This document shows, piece by piece, positions 8,017 to 15,449 of a DNA stretch of 23,278 nucleotides (position 1 is the first letter of the stretch; each line of letters opens with the position of its first letter). The translations under genes were made by a program, and so were the position numbers. The notes beneath the pieces are model-generated. The model saw nothing but the letters and a program-made list of their open reading frames with translations, made no database searches and was not told where the DNA came from. Source of the DNA: Bacteroidia bacterium (GTDB taxonomy: Bacteria; Bacteroidota; Bacteroidia; UKL13-3); assembly GCA_019454865.1 (NCBI GenBank), contig JACFNJ010000011.1:1-23278 (forward strand), read 5' to 3'.

Positions 8017-8361
8017 ATGGCAATAATGATAACAGACGAGTGCATCAATTGTGGTGCATGCGAACCGGAATGTCCGAATAATGCAATATATGAAGGTGGT
8101 GCTGAGTGGGCTTGGGCGGATGGAACAAGCTTAACAGGAACAATTGAAATTGATGGCGAATCGGTGGATGCACATAAACGTTTTGCACCGGTTTCTGATG
8201 ATACATATTTTATTGTTACAAGTAAATGTACGGAATGTGTGGGTTTTCATGAAGAGCCTCAATGTGCTGCAGTATGTCCGGTGGATTGTTGTATTCCTGA
8301 CCCTGACCATGTTGAATCGCAAGAACAATTAATGTTTAAGAAAAACAGAATGCACTTTTAG
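8017..8361 (+). CDS. 4Fe-4S dicluster ferredoxin
   Basis: This 114-residue cytosolic electron carrier has two [4Fe-4S] sites. The N-terminal motif is CINCGACEPECP (CxxCxxCxxxCP, from residue 9). The second is CTECVGFHEEPQCAAVCP (CxxC-x8-CxxxCP), the extended spacing of the Allochromatium/'Alvin' type, whose clusters have very low potentials. Between them is an acidic, tryptophan-containing insert (AEWAWADG) of about 45 residues. A C-terminal tail rich in charged residues follows. It is divergent from the LuxC-like acyl-CoA reductase and has its own promoter and a strong terminator, so it is monocistronic. Its redox partner is not evident here. Confidence 0.95.
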   Translation: MAIMITDECINCGACEPECPNNAIYEGGAEWAWADGTSLTGTIEIDGESVDAHKRFAPVSDDTYFIVTSKCTECVGFHEEPQCAAVCPVDCCIPDPDHVESQEQLMFKKNRMHF

Positions 8362-8379
8362 TTAATAATATTCGCAATA

Positions 8380-8416
8380 AAAAAGCGACAGACTTTAAAC
8401 AGTTTGTCGCTTTTTT
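8380..8416. terminator. Bidirectional Rho-independent terminator
   Basis: A 15-bp stem (AAAAAGCGACAGACT at 8380-8394 with AGTTTGTCGCTTTTT at 8401-8415, one G-T pair) has a 6-nt loop and a T run on the right. The A run on the left gives a T run on the other strand. It lies 18 nt after the ferredoxin and 28 nt after the convergent GyrI-like gene, serving both. Confidence 0.9.
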
Positions 8417-8444
8417 GTTTATTGTAATCTAGGTTTTAGAGTAT

Positions 8445-8921
8445 TTATTTCAATTGAATTGGTATATATATTTCTTCTTCTGAGTTGGGGTCGTTGTTTT
8501 GGTATTTACTTCCTAAAATTTCAAAATGTGGTCTGTTATCAAGTATGTAATTTGAAGAAGGAAGCCATGTATTATATATATAATCGAAAACAGTAAAATC
8601 GGAACTTAGTCCTTTGTACGTAAATATTGCATACATGCCTGAAGGAATAGTAAATGTAGATAGTTCAATAGATAAATTATTGTGTTCAGTTACTTCAATT
8701 GCCACCCATTTTTCAAAGGTTTTTGAAGGAGAAAACGTATTAAAATACGAATTATCGTACAGCGATATTGAAAAGAAATCGGAAGATTTTTTGTTTTCAA
8801 TTTTGTTTAGTAAAGGAATGAATTTTTTCCAAAGTTCAGCAACATTATAAGCACTTATACTTATTGCTGCGTATAATCCTACCAATTTTTTTGCAGGTAT
8901 TGTTTCAATTCTTGGAGTCAT
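8445..8921 (-). CDS. GyrI-like (AraC effector-binding) domain protein
   Basis: This 158-residue stand-alone domain matches the GyrI-like/SOUL-type small-molecule-binding fold. It opens with RIETIPAKKLVGLYAAIS, has the central TIPSGMYAIFTYKG strand motif, and ends with FEILGSKY ... EEEIYIPIQLK, the usual '-IPI' ending. There is no DNA-binding domain. Members include the effector domains of AraC-type regulators, stand-alone hydrolases of electrophilic cyclopropanoids, and E. coli GyrI/SbmC, which protects gyrase from toxins. Its ATG overlaps the stop of the pentapeptide-repeat gene by one base (TAATG), so translation is likely coupled. The specific ligand is unknown. Confidence 0.85.
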   Translation of the reverse strand: MTPRIETIPAKKLVGLYAAISISAYNVAELWKKFIPLLNKIENKKSSDFFSISLYDNSYFNTFSPSKTFEKWVAIEVTEHNNLSIELSTFTIPSGMYAIFTYKGLSSDFTVFDYIYNTWLPSSNYILDNRPHFEILGSKYQNNDPNSEEEIYIPIQLK

Positions 8922-9481
8922 TAGTCAATCAGAATATCGTACTTGTGTAATAACCCGATTACTCCGGCAATTGCAAATTTTGCTTTTTTCATTGTGTTCC
9001 TTTCCGGGTCAATACTATAATTATAGGCAGTTCTAAAATCTACTTTTTCTAAGTTGGTTTGTAGGAAAATTGCTTGCATTAGGTTACAGTTTTCAAATAC
9101 AGCATTACTTAAATCCGCCTCAGTAAAGTCGGTTTCTTGTAAGTGACAATTTGTGAAAATTGTTTTCTTTAGTTTTAGTTTATAAAATGAAGAATGATTT
9201 AATTGGCAATTGTGGAATGAAATACTTAAACCAAACGGATTGCAGGTATCAAAACGTACACCCATTATTTTGCAGTATTTAAATTGAATATTTTGTAATG
9301 AGGTTTTGTTTAGTTTAACTAAGCTTAGATTACAATTGGTAAAAATACATTCTACCAAATTAATTCCACTTATATCGGAGTTTGAAAAATCACAATTATC
9401 AAATACACAGTTTTCGTATTCACCAATACTTAATGAGCTTAACTTAATAAAGGTTTCATCGTGAAAATACTTATCCGACAT
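8921..9481 (-). CDS. Pentapeptide-repeat protein (Qnr/MfpA-like fold)
   Basis: This 186-residue cytosolic protein is built of A(D/N)LxF-type pentapeptide repeats over about residues 24-155, for example CVFDNCDFSNSDISGINL, TIFTNCHLQETDFTEADL and NAVFENCNLMQAIF. These form a right-handed quadrilateral beta helix. Many repeats carry Cys at the i-2 turn (FxxC), as in Qnr relatives. A short break near residues 85-90 (CNPFG) may be a loop, and the C-terminal segment (NYSIDPERNTMKKAKF ... GLLHKYDI) is a family tail. Relatives such as Qnr and MfpA mimic DNA and bind gyrase, some giving fluoroquinolone protection. Whether this one does is not shown. It is second in the operon, 6 nt after the EEP gene and overlapping the GyrI-like gene. 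Confidence 0.9.
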   Translation of the reverse strand: MSDKYFHDETFIKLSSLSIGEYENCVFDNCDFSNSDISGINLVECIFTNCNLSLVKLNKTSLQNIQFKYCKIMGVRFDTCNPFGLSISFHNCQLNHSSFYKLKLKKTIFTNCHLQETDFTEADLSNAVFENCNLMQAIFLQTNLEKVDFRTAYNYSIDPERNTMKKAKFAIAGVIGLLHKYDILID

Positions 9482-9487
9482 GAAAAG

Positions 9488-10510
9488 TTACTTTTTAAAG
9501 TTCAGATATATATATACAGGCAAATGATCACTATACCCATTTAAGAATTTATTACCGGCATAGGTACGTTTTGGGCTGCCTTTGTATTTTCCTTCTTGTT
9601 CAAGCATCCAATCTTGTTTATAAACTGTAGCTGAACTTTTTTCATAAAACAACGTTCCGGAACAATAGGTAATGCTACTGCTCAAAATAATTTGGTCTAA
9701 CATTTCATAGTGTCCGCGGTATAAATATGAGCCCTCGTTGTTCAGTTTCATTTCATACATTGCATTAAATAAATTGCCGTTGTTTAAATCGTATGCACTA
9801 GCCTTGGCACGCAACACACTATCCATGCTACTATTGGTTGGCTCATCATTAAAATCACCCATAATTACAATATTTTCTTGCGGATTGTTTGCAAATAAAC
9901 TATCACAAACATTGCGCAATATTTGTGCTGCACCCCAACGTTTTGGTTCACTTTTTTTCTCGCCACCCAAACGCGAAGGGAAATGATTTACCAAAACTAC
10001 AACTTGTGATTTTGGTTTCTTTTTTTGCTCTAATCGCACCATTAAAATATCACGCGTATTTACATTAGGGAAATCAGAAAGTATAACCGGCACTGGAGTA
10101 GCTGATATTAATTTAAATTGTGAGGATTTAAAAAGTAATGCATTATCAATACTTCTTTCATCAGGGCTCTCAAAATGTACAACAGTATATTTGTGTTTTT
10201 TTAATAATTCGGTTGATGTTAATGCCTGTGCCATTTCTTTGTTTTCTACTTCAGCCATTCCAATAATATCCGGTGCTTTATTATCGTTAATGGACGAAAT
10301 AACTTTTGACATGTTTTGTAATTTGTTTAAATACTTTTCTGTATTCCACTCCTTCTTTGATGTTGGTAAAAATTCATTGTCATTCTTATGCGGATCATCA
10401 ATTGTGTCAAATAAATTTTCTTGGTTGTAAAATGCTATACAAATGCTTTTTTGTGCGTGTGATGCATACGTTGTTATTAAAACCAGCATCAAAATGATTG
10501 TTTTTTTCAT
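9488..10510 (-). CDS. Secreted endonuclease/exonuclease/phosphatase (EEP) family protein
   Basis: This 340-residue protein has a signal peptide (residues 1-19, ending SHAQ) and a complete EEP domain, the Mg-dependent fold of DNase I, exonuclease III and inositol phosphatases. Signature motifs in order are YNQENLFD (metal-binding Asn), IIGMAEVENK (metal-binding Glu), VNHFPSR (catalytic His), IMGDFNDEP (Asp and Asn) and GYSDHLPVYIY (Asp-His). All catalytic residues are present. It should act in the periplasm or outside the cell on nucleic acid or phosphoesters; the substrate cannot be assigned. It is first in a three-gene operon with a promoter just upstream. Confidence 0.92.
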   Translation of the reverse strand: MKKTIILMLVLITTYASHAQKSICIAFYNQENLFDTIDDPHKNDNEFLPTSKKEWNTEKYLNKLQNMSKVISSINDNKAPDIIGMAEVENKEMAQALTSTELLKKHKYTVVHFESPDERSIDNALLFKSSQFKLISATPVPVILSDFPNVNTRDILMVRLEQKKKPKSQVVVLVNHFPSRLGGEKKSEPKRWGAAQILRNVCDSLFANNPQENIVIMGDFNDEPTNSSMDSVLRAKASAYDLNNGNLFNAMYEMKLNNEGSYLYRGHYEMLDQIILSSSITYCSGTLFYEKSSATVYKQDWMLEQEGKYKGSPKRTYAGNKFLNGYSDHLPVYIYLNFKK

Positions 10511-10523
10511 AAAAATTAAAAAG

Positions 10524-10531
10524 CAAACATA
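10524..10531 (-). promoter_or_regulatory. -7 box of the EEP / pentapeptide / GyrI-like operon
   Basis: Minus-strand TATGTTTG fits TAnnTTTG and ends 13 nt before the EEP start codon. No clear TTTG partner is seen. Confidence 0.5.
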
Positions 10532-10711
10532 CGTGATGAATTACCTATTCCTATTCACTTTTTTTTAACATAGTAATAAAATGTTGTTTTAAATTAATAA
10601 GTTGAATTACATAGGTAAGTATCCATAATATTGATGAATTAAAGTTATTATTTAAGTGGTTAAAGTTATTTGCTAAAAAATAAGTAAGTTCGTTTTTAAA
10701 TATACTATCGC

Positions 10712-13237
10712 ATGAAAAAGTGTTTATTAATTGTATTAGCTTGTACAATTGTAGTATCAGCCAATGCCAAGAAAAAACCAAAGGAAACTCCTAAGCCGGT
10801 TTCAGCTAAAACAACTATAGCTGAAAAAACTAAATCTTGTATAAAACAAGAAGGATTGTTTACGTTGTATCAAGATACTACTAATGGCTCAATGTATATT
10901 GCCATTAAAAACGACCAAATAAATAAAACCTTTATTTATTTTGGTTATACTGAAAATGGTGTTGTGATGGCAGGGCATTTTCGAGGGAATTTTCGTGAAA
11001 ACATGGTATTTACCATAAAAAGATATTTTGACAAGCTGGAGTTTGTAGAGCAGAATAGTTCCTATTATTTTGATACAGCTAATGCTATAAGTAAATCAGC
11101 TGAAGCTAATATTAGCCCTGCTACATTGGTAAGTCAAAAAATTCTTGCTGAAGAAAATGGAATAATGTTATTGGATGCAAGTTCTATTTTTTTAAGTGAA
11201 AACATCAGCCAAATTAAGCCAACTACAATACCAAGCCCAACTCCTTCATTTAGTATTCTTGGGTCATTAAATAAAGAGAAATGTAAATTTATTAAAACAA
11301 GAAGCTACCCAAATAATACCGATGTATTGGTTGAATATGTCTATGACAATCCATCTCCACTAGTTAAATCGGGTTTAGGAATAACAAACGGACGTGCAAT
11401 AAGTATAAAGTATCAGCATACATTTATTTTAGCTCCTGATACATTAATGCGTCCCAGAAGAGATGATCAACGCGTAGGTTACTTTACTACACAAGTAAAC
11501 GACATGACAACAACCAATGCTGTAAATTATAAGGATGTAATTCATAAGTGGCGATTAGAAAAAAAAGATAAAAATGCTAAATTATCCGAACCGGTAAAAC
11601 CAATTACTTGGTGGATAGAAAATACAACTCCTAAAGAGTTTCGCCCAATTATAAAGGAAGCAGGCGAGCTTTGGAATATTGCCTTTGAAGAGGCAGGGTT
11701 TAAAAATGCAGTAGTAGTATTGGAACAACCCGATACTGCAACATGGGATGCCGGAGATATTAATTACAATGTATTACGATGGACATCATCACCTATGCCA
11801 CCATTTGGTGGTTATGGACCTAGTTTTGTTGATCCTCGTACCGGTGAAATACTAGGTGCAGACATAATGTTAGAATATATTTTTGTTACCAATAGAATGC
11901 ACCAAGAAAAACTTTTTGACGCTGCACAACCTTCTATTGAAAACGTACAAAATCAAGATAAAATATTTGGATGCGAAGCAGGACATCATTTGCATTTATC
12001 TTCCCTGTTCGGGCAAAGTGTACTTGCTGCAAGAGGACTATCGGAAATAGAAAAAAGAGATTACATGAAACAATCGTTGTATTATTTAATAATGCACGAA
12101 ATGGGACATACCATGGGATTAATGCACAACATGAAGGCAAGCCAACTTTGGAATCCTGAGCAAGCCCAAAACAAAGAGTTGACACGTAGATATGGATTAA
12201 TAGCAAGTGTTATGGATTATCCGGCAGTAAATATTGCAAATGATAAAACCAAACAAGGCGATTATTTTACCACATGTCCTGGTCCTTATGATGTATGGGC
12301 AATTATTTATGGATATTCGCAAGAACTTGATGGATTGGATGAGGAAGAAAAAAGGTTGACAGATATTCTTAATAAATCAACAGATAGTACTTTAATTTTT
12401 GGAAACGATGCAGATGATATGCGTTCACCTGGAAAAGGAATTGACCCAAGAGTAAATATTAATGACTTTAGTAATGATGCCATAACATATAGTATTGATA
12501 GAATTAAGTTGGTAAATAAAATGTTGCCGGATTTGCCAAATAGATATATTGAACAAGGTAAAAGCAACCAAGAACTAAAGCAAGCATATCAAATTTCGAT
12601 GATGGAAATTACAAATGCTGCCAATACTATTTCAAGGTATATTGGCGGTGTGTATGTAGATAGAAACATGGTAGGTAATCCGGCATATACACCTGTACCT
12701 TTAGCCGAACAAAAGCGAGCTATGCGCGCATTGGCAGACTATGTTTTTAATCCTAATGCTTTTGATGCTGCAAATACATTATATCATAATTTGCAAAGCC
12801 AACGGAGAGGATTTAACTTTTTTGGTTCAGCTGACGACCCAAAAATTCACTCACGAATTCAAGTAATACATGAAAATGTTTTGAGTCACATTTTGGCTCC
12901 AACAACAATGTTACGTATTACTGATAGCCGAATGTATGGTAATAAATACGGATTAGTGAATGTATTAAGAGATTTAACTAATGCTTGTTTTGCAAAAGAT
13001 ATAGCTGAAAATGTAAATACTATTCGTCAAAATTTACAAATAGGTTATGTTAAAAAACTATGTAAAATTGCTGATTTAAGCAAACCGGGTTATGACAACA
13101 TCTCTGTTTCGGCAGCTATTGGACAGTTAAAACAAATAAAACAAATGCTTAGTACACCGGCAGCAGGGGCAGAAGCAAAAGCACATCGTGAACATATTTT
13201 ATTATTAATAGATAATGCACTTGATGTTAAGAAATAG
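10712..13237 (+). CDS. Zinc-dependent metalloprotease (DUF5117/DUF5118 family, metzincin-like)
   Basis: This 841-residue exported protein begins with a signal peptide (residues 1-19, ending VVSANA) and a lysine-rich linker. The N-terminal part (about 40-300) resembles the DUF5118/DUF5117 regions usual in this Bacteroidota family. The catalytic zinc motif HEMGHTMGLMHN spans residues 462-473, giving His462, Glu463, His466 and His472 in HExxHxxGxxH form. A Met-turn-like SVMDY is centred on Met501. The C-terminal part (about 560-841) is helical. The length is normal for the family. It should be a periplasmic or cell-surface protease; natural substrates are unknown. It is followed after 3 nt by the thioredoxin-like gene, indicating co-transcription. 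Confidence 0.93.
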   Translation: MKKCLLIVLACTIVVSANAKKKPKETPKPVSAKTTIAEKTKSCIKQEGLFTLYQDTTNGSMYIAIKNDQINKTFIYFGYTENGVVMAGHFRGNFRENMVFTIKRYFDKLEFVEQNSSYYFDTANAISKSAEANISPATLVSQKILAEENGIMLLDASSIFLSENISQIKPTTIPSPTPSFSILGSLNKEKCKFIKTRSYPNNTDVLVEYVYDNPSPLVKSGLGITNGRAISIKYQHTFILAPDTLMRPRRDDQRVGYFTTQVNDMTTTNAVNYKDVIHKWRLEKKDKNAKLSEPVKPITWWIENTTPKEFRPIIKEAGELWNIAFEEAGFKNAVVVLEQPDTATWDAGDINYNVLRWTSSPMPPFGGYGPSFVDPRTGEILGADIMLEYIFVTNRMHQEKLFDAAQPSIENVQNQDKIFGCEAGHHLHLSSLFGQSVLAARGLSEIEKRDYMKQSLYYLIMHEMGHTMGLMHNMKASQLWNPEQAQNKELTRRYGLIASVMDYPAVNIANDKTKQGDYFTTCPGPYDVWAIIYGYSQELDGLDEEEKRLTDILNKSTDSTLIFGNDADDMRSPGKGIDPRVNINDFSNDAITYSIDRIKLVNKMLPDLPNRYIEQGKSNQELKQAYQISMMEITNAANTISRYIGGVYVDRNMVGNPAYTPVPLAEQKRAMRALADYVFNPNAFDAANTLYHNLQSQRRGFNFFGSADDPKIHSRIQVIHENVLSHILAPTTMLRITDSRMYGNKYGLVNVLRDLTNACFAKDIAENVNTIRQNLQIGYVKKLCKIADLSKPGYDNISVSAAIGQLKQIKQMLSTPAAGAEAKAHREHILLLIDNALDVKK

Positions 13238-13240
13238 CAA

Positions 13241-13711
13241 ATGTGTAATTGGTGTATAGTTTTTGTTTTATTTTTAAATAGTTTAAATGTTATGTCGCAA
13301 ACAAATGATACTATTTTAGAAGGTAAAATAAACAGGACGCAATTAGAGGACTATACTTGGTATAGAAACGGATATTATGCTTATAAACCATACCCTTCTG
13401 TACTTGAAAAATTACTAAATTATCCCAAATGTAGCTTGTTAGTGATATTGGGAACATGGTGTAGTGATAGTCATGAGTTAGTTCCACAATTGATGAAAGT
13501 AGCTGACCAGGTAGGTTGGGAAAAAATTGAGTGCATTGGAGTAAATACAAAGAAGGAATGTAGTACTATAGATTTATCTCCATTTGGAATTGAATATGTG
13601 CCTGTAGTAATGGTATATTATAACAATAAAGCAATTGGAAAAATTGTAGAAACAACTCAAAAAACAATTGAAGAAGACTTGTTGGAAATATTACTTCAAA
13701 CCAAACCATAA
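13241..13711 (+). CDS. Exported thioredoxin-like protein with a single active-site cysteine (CSDS)
   Basis: This 156-residue protein has a signal-like N-terminus (residues 1-19, ending NVMSQ) and a thioredoxin fold. VILGTWCSDSHELVP holds the active-site position, with Cys74 but Asp-Ser where the second Cys of CxxC would be. The thioredoxin cis-proline is in EYVPVVMVYYNNK. The family ('GTWCSDS') is common in Bacteroidota. Lack of the resolving Cys argues against a normal disulfide reductase, but a monothiol or peroxidase-like role is possible. It starts 3 nt after the metalloprotease gene, so the protease and thiol protein may work together in the cell envelope. Confidence 0.85.
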   Translation: MCNWCIVFVLFLNSLNVMSQTNDTILEGKINRTQLEDYTWYRNGYYAYKPYPSVLEKLLNYPKCSLLVILGTWCSDSHELVPQLMKVADQVGWEKIECIGVNTKKECSTIDLSPFGIEYVPVVMVYYNNKAIGKIVETTQKTIEEDLLEILLQTKP

Positions 13712-13717
13712 ATTTTG

Positions 13718-13725
13718 TACTTTCG
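13718..13725 (+). promoter_or_regulatory. Possible -7 box before surE
   Basis: TACTTTCG is one mismatch from TAnnTTTG and ends 6 nt before the probable ATT start of surE. It may be chance, because surE could also be read through from the upstream genes. Confidence 0.3.
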
Positions 13726-13731
13726 CAGGGC

Positions 13732-14502
13732 ATTAAAAAGCCATTAATATTAGTAAGCAACGATGATGGAATTACTGCTCCCGGTATTCGCAATTTGGTA
13801 GATGCAGTTAAAGATTTGGGGGAAGTAGTAGTTGTAGCACCGGATAGTCCGCAAAGTGCTATGGGGCATGCTGTAACTATACACAAACCGTTGCGTTTAG
13901 AAAAAACAGACCTATATGGCGATATACAATCGTATAAATGTAGCGGAACACCGGTAGATTGCGTAAAACTTGCAGTAGATAAAGTGCTTCATCGGAAACC
14001 TGACTTAATGGTTTCAGGCATTAATCATGGGAGCAACTCAAGTATAAATATTTTGTATAGCGGTACAATGAGTGCTGCTATTGAAGCTGCAATTGAAGGT
14101 ATGCCGGCAGTTGGCTTTAGTTTAAGCGATTTTGCATACGATGCAGATTTTTCGTTAGCCAAAAGAATTGCTAAAACTATTGCATCAAACATTATTAAAA
14201 ATGGCTTACCCATGGCTACTTTGCTAAATGTGAATATCCCAAAAGTAAGCGAAGAAAACTTTCAGGGAATACGTATTTGCAGGCAGGCAAATGCAAAATG
14301 GATGGAAGAATTTGATGAAAGAAAAGACCCTAATGGAAAGAATTATTACTGGCTTACCGGAAAATTTGTTAATCAAGATAAAGGTGATGACACGGATGAG
14401 TGGGCATTGGCAAATAATTATGCAAGTGTAGTACCGGTGCATTTTGACTTAACTGCACACCATGCAATACCGGTTTTAAATAGTTGGAATTTTATTTTAT
14501 AA
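13732..14502 (+). CDS. surE: 5'/3'-nucleotidase SurE, probable ATT start
   Basis: SurE is a metal-dependent nucleoside 5'/3'-monophosphatase of stationary-phase survival. The conserved N-terminus KKPLILVSNDDGI (metal ligands Asp11 and Asp12) is followed by VVAPDSPQSAMGHAVT and VSGINHGSNSSINILYSGTMSAAIEAA, all family hallmarks. From an ATT at 13732 the protein is 256 residues, the normal length. There is no ATG, GTG or TTG between the in-frame TGA at 13669 and the conserved start. The first TTG (13795) lies after the metal site and would remove it. Other options are an ATA at 13708 overlapping the previous stop, or a sequencing error in an original ATG. It lies 20 nt after the thioredoxin-like gene and 2 nt before a small membrane protein gene. 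Confidence 0.9.
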   Translation: MKKPLILVSNDDGITAPGIRNLVDAVKDLGEVVVVAPDSPQSAMGHAVTIHKPLRLEKTDLYGDIQSYKCSGTPVDCVKLAVDKVLHRKPDLMVSGINHGSNSSINILYSGTMSAAIEAAIEGMPAVGFSLSDFAYDADFSLAKRIAKTIASNIIKNGLPMATLLNVNIPKVSEENFQGIRICRQANAKWMEEFDERKDPNGKNYYWLTGKFVNQDKGDDTDEWALANNYASVVPVHFDLTAHHAIPVLNSWNFIL

Positions 14503-14504
14503 CA

Positions 14505-14807
14505 ATGAACCGATTAAAAGATAGTATTTGGATAGGAATACCAGCCGGACTAATAGGACCACTGATTGGTGTATTGGGATTTTACTTTGCTAATTTTAGC
14601 AACTCGCCAATTACTCAGTTTTTTAAACTTGCAACTGCTGAAAATCTTTTGTCGCCATTACTAAGTCTTTGTGCAGTTATCAATCTTGGCATTTTTTATA
14701 TTTTTATTCATTTTAATCATTTACTAACTGCACGTGGTATTATCCTTTCTACATTTGTGTATGGTGTTGCTATAGTAATTCTTAAATTTGGTTTGTTTAA
14801 ACTTTAA
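14505..14807 (+). CDS. Small three-helix membrane protein next to surE
   Basis: The 100-residue protein from MNRLKDSIWIG (ATG at 14505) has three hydrophobic segments, about residues 8-29, 48-68 and 78-98. An in-frame ATG at 14484 would overlap surE and is less likely. It starts 2 nt after the surE stop, so it is coupled to surE. I recall a similar small membrane gene between surE and lpxB in other Bacteroidota, but lpxB is absent here. The function is unknown. Confidence 0.75.
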   Translation: MNRLKDSIWIGIPAGLIGPLIGVLGFYFANFSNSPITQFFKLATAENLLSPLLSLCAVINLGIFYIFIHFNHLLTARGIILSTFVYGVAIVILKFGLFKL

Positions 14808-14833
14808 ATTTCTAACTATTTGAGTTAAGTTTT

Positions 14834-15088
14834 ATGTTATTAATTCCTAACCACTGGACATTAAATAAAGAAGCACTTTACCGAAAATTCGTTTTTAAAG
14901 TTTTTAATACTGCTTTTGAATTCATTGCAAAGGTTGCCTTAATAGCACAAGAGCAAAACCATCATCCCACATGGACTAATACCTACAATACCGTTGAAAT
15001 TTGGTTAATAACGCATGATGCCAACAATTCAATTACTGATAAAAATATCGAAATGGCAATTGCAATTAATTCGATAACTGAACCGTGA
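14834..15088 (+). CDS. 4a-hydroxytetrahydrobiopterin dehydratase (pterin carbinolamine dehydratase)
   Basis: This 84-residue protein belongs to the PCD/DCoH family, which dehydrates 4a-hydroxytetrahydropterin (EC 4.2.1.96) made by aromatic amino acid hydroxylases. The signature is present: EQNHHPTWTNTYNTVEIWLITHD, with His43, His44, Trp47 and His61, then ITDKNIEMAIAIN. The length is slightly below the usual 95-105 residues because the N-terminal strand is short (MLLIPNHWTLNKEALYRKF). No phenylalanine hydroxylase is in the window. It follows the small membrane gene by 26 nt on the same strand and may share its transcript. Confidence 0.9.
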   Translation: MLLIPNHWTLNKEALYRKFVFKVFNTAFEFIAKVALIAQEQNHHPTWTNTYNTVEIWLITHDANNSITDKNIEMAIAINSITEP

Positions 15089-15126
15089 GAAAAAGTATTA
15101 GTATAGTTTAGGAGGTTTTGAGAACG

Positions 15127-15276
15127 TTACTTTCGAATAATAAATTCCTTTTTAGCATCACGCGCTTCACGCAATTCTTCTTTAAAATTTAGCCAAACAC
15201 TATACACTGCTATTAAGTATGAAATAATAATTACCCAATAGATTACAGTTATAAAAATCCTTCGTTCAGTCCGCAT
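15127..15276 (-). CDS. 49-residue single-helix membrane protein
   Basis: A short frame from ATG (15274-15276) to TAA encodes MRTERRIFITVIYWVIII followed by more hydrophobic residues to about position 29, then a charged amphipathic tail (LNFKEELREARDAKKEF). The pattern of a basic N-terminus, one membrane helix and a charged helical tail is that of a real small membrane protein. It is preceded at the right distance by AAAGGAG, unusual in this AT-rich Bacteroidota context. It lies 170 nt downstream of yraN on the same strand. No family is recognised. Confidence 0.6.
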   Translation of the reverse strand: MRTERRIFITVIYWVIIISYLIAVYSVWLNFKEELREARDAKKEFIIRK

Positions 15277-15282
15277 TTAATA

Positions 15283-15289
15283 CTCCTTT
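15283..15289 (-). promoter_or_regulatory. Strong Shine-Dalgarno (AAAGGAG) of the 49-residue protein
   Basis: On the minus strand AAAGGAG ends 6 nt before the ATG, near-ideal spacing. Nearly all other genes here lack such a site, so it supports this start. The rest of 15089-15449 holds no other gene I can support; an 8-bp AT-only hairpin (15320-15340) may end the yraN operon. Confidence 0.6.
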
Positions 15290-15449
15290 CATGATTCGAA
15301 ATAGTGAATAGAAATCTTTAAAAAAGAGTTTATCTTTTTTGCTTTGACTGAATGAATATATATTAACTGAAGTCAGACGATTATAATTACAAGTGCAATA
15401 AATCAATTAATTTGCAAATTTATAGTTTATACTTATTAACACAAAAGTA

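Noticed and set aside
10551..10781. Minus-strand open frame of 76 residues upstream of the metalloprotease gene
   Set aside because: Composition is that of AT-rich non-coding DNA, it overlaps the metalloprotease start and has no family match or promoter.
15110..15120. Perfect AGGAGG followed by a TTG at 15118
   Set aside because: The spacing is only 2 nt and the frame ends after about two dozen codons; it is antisense to the 49-residue protein.
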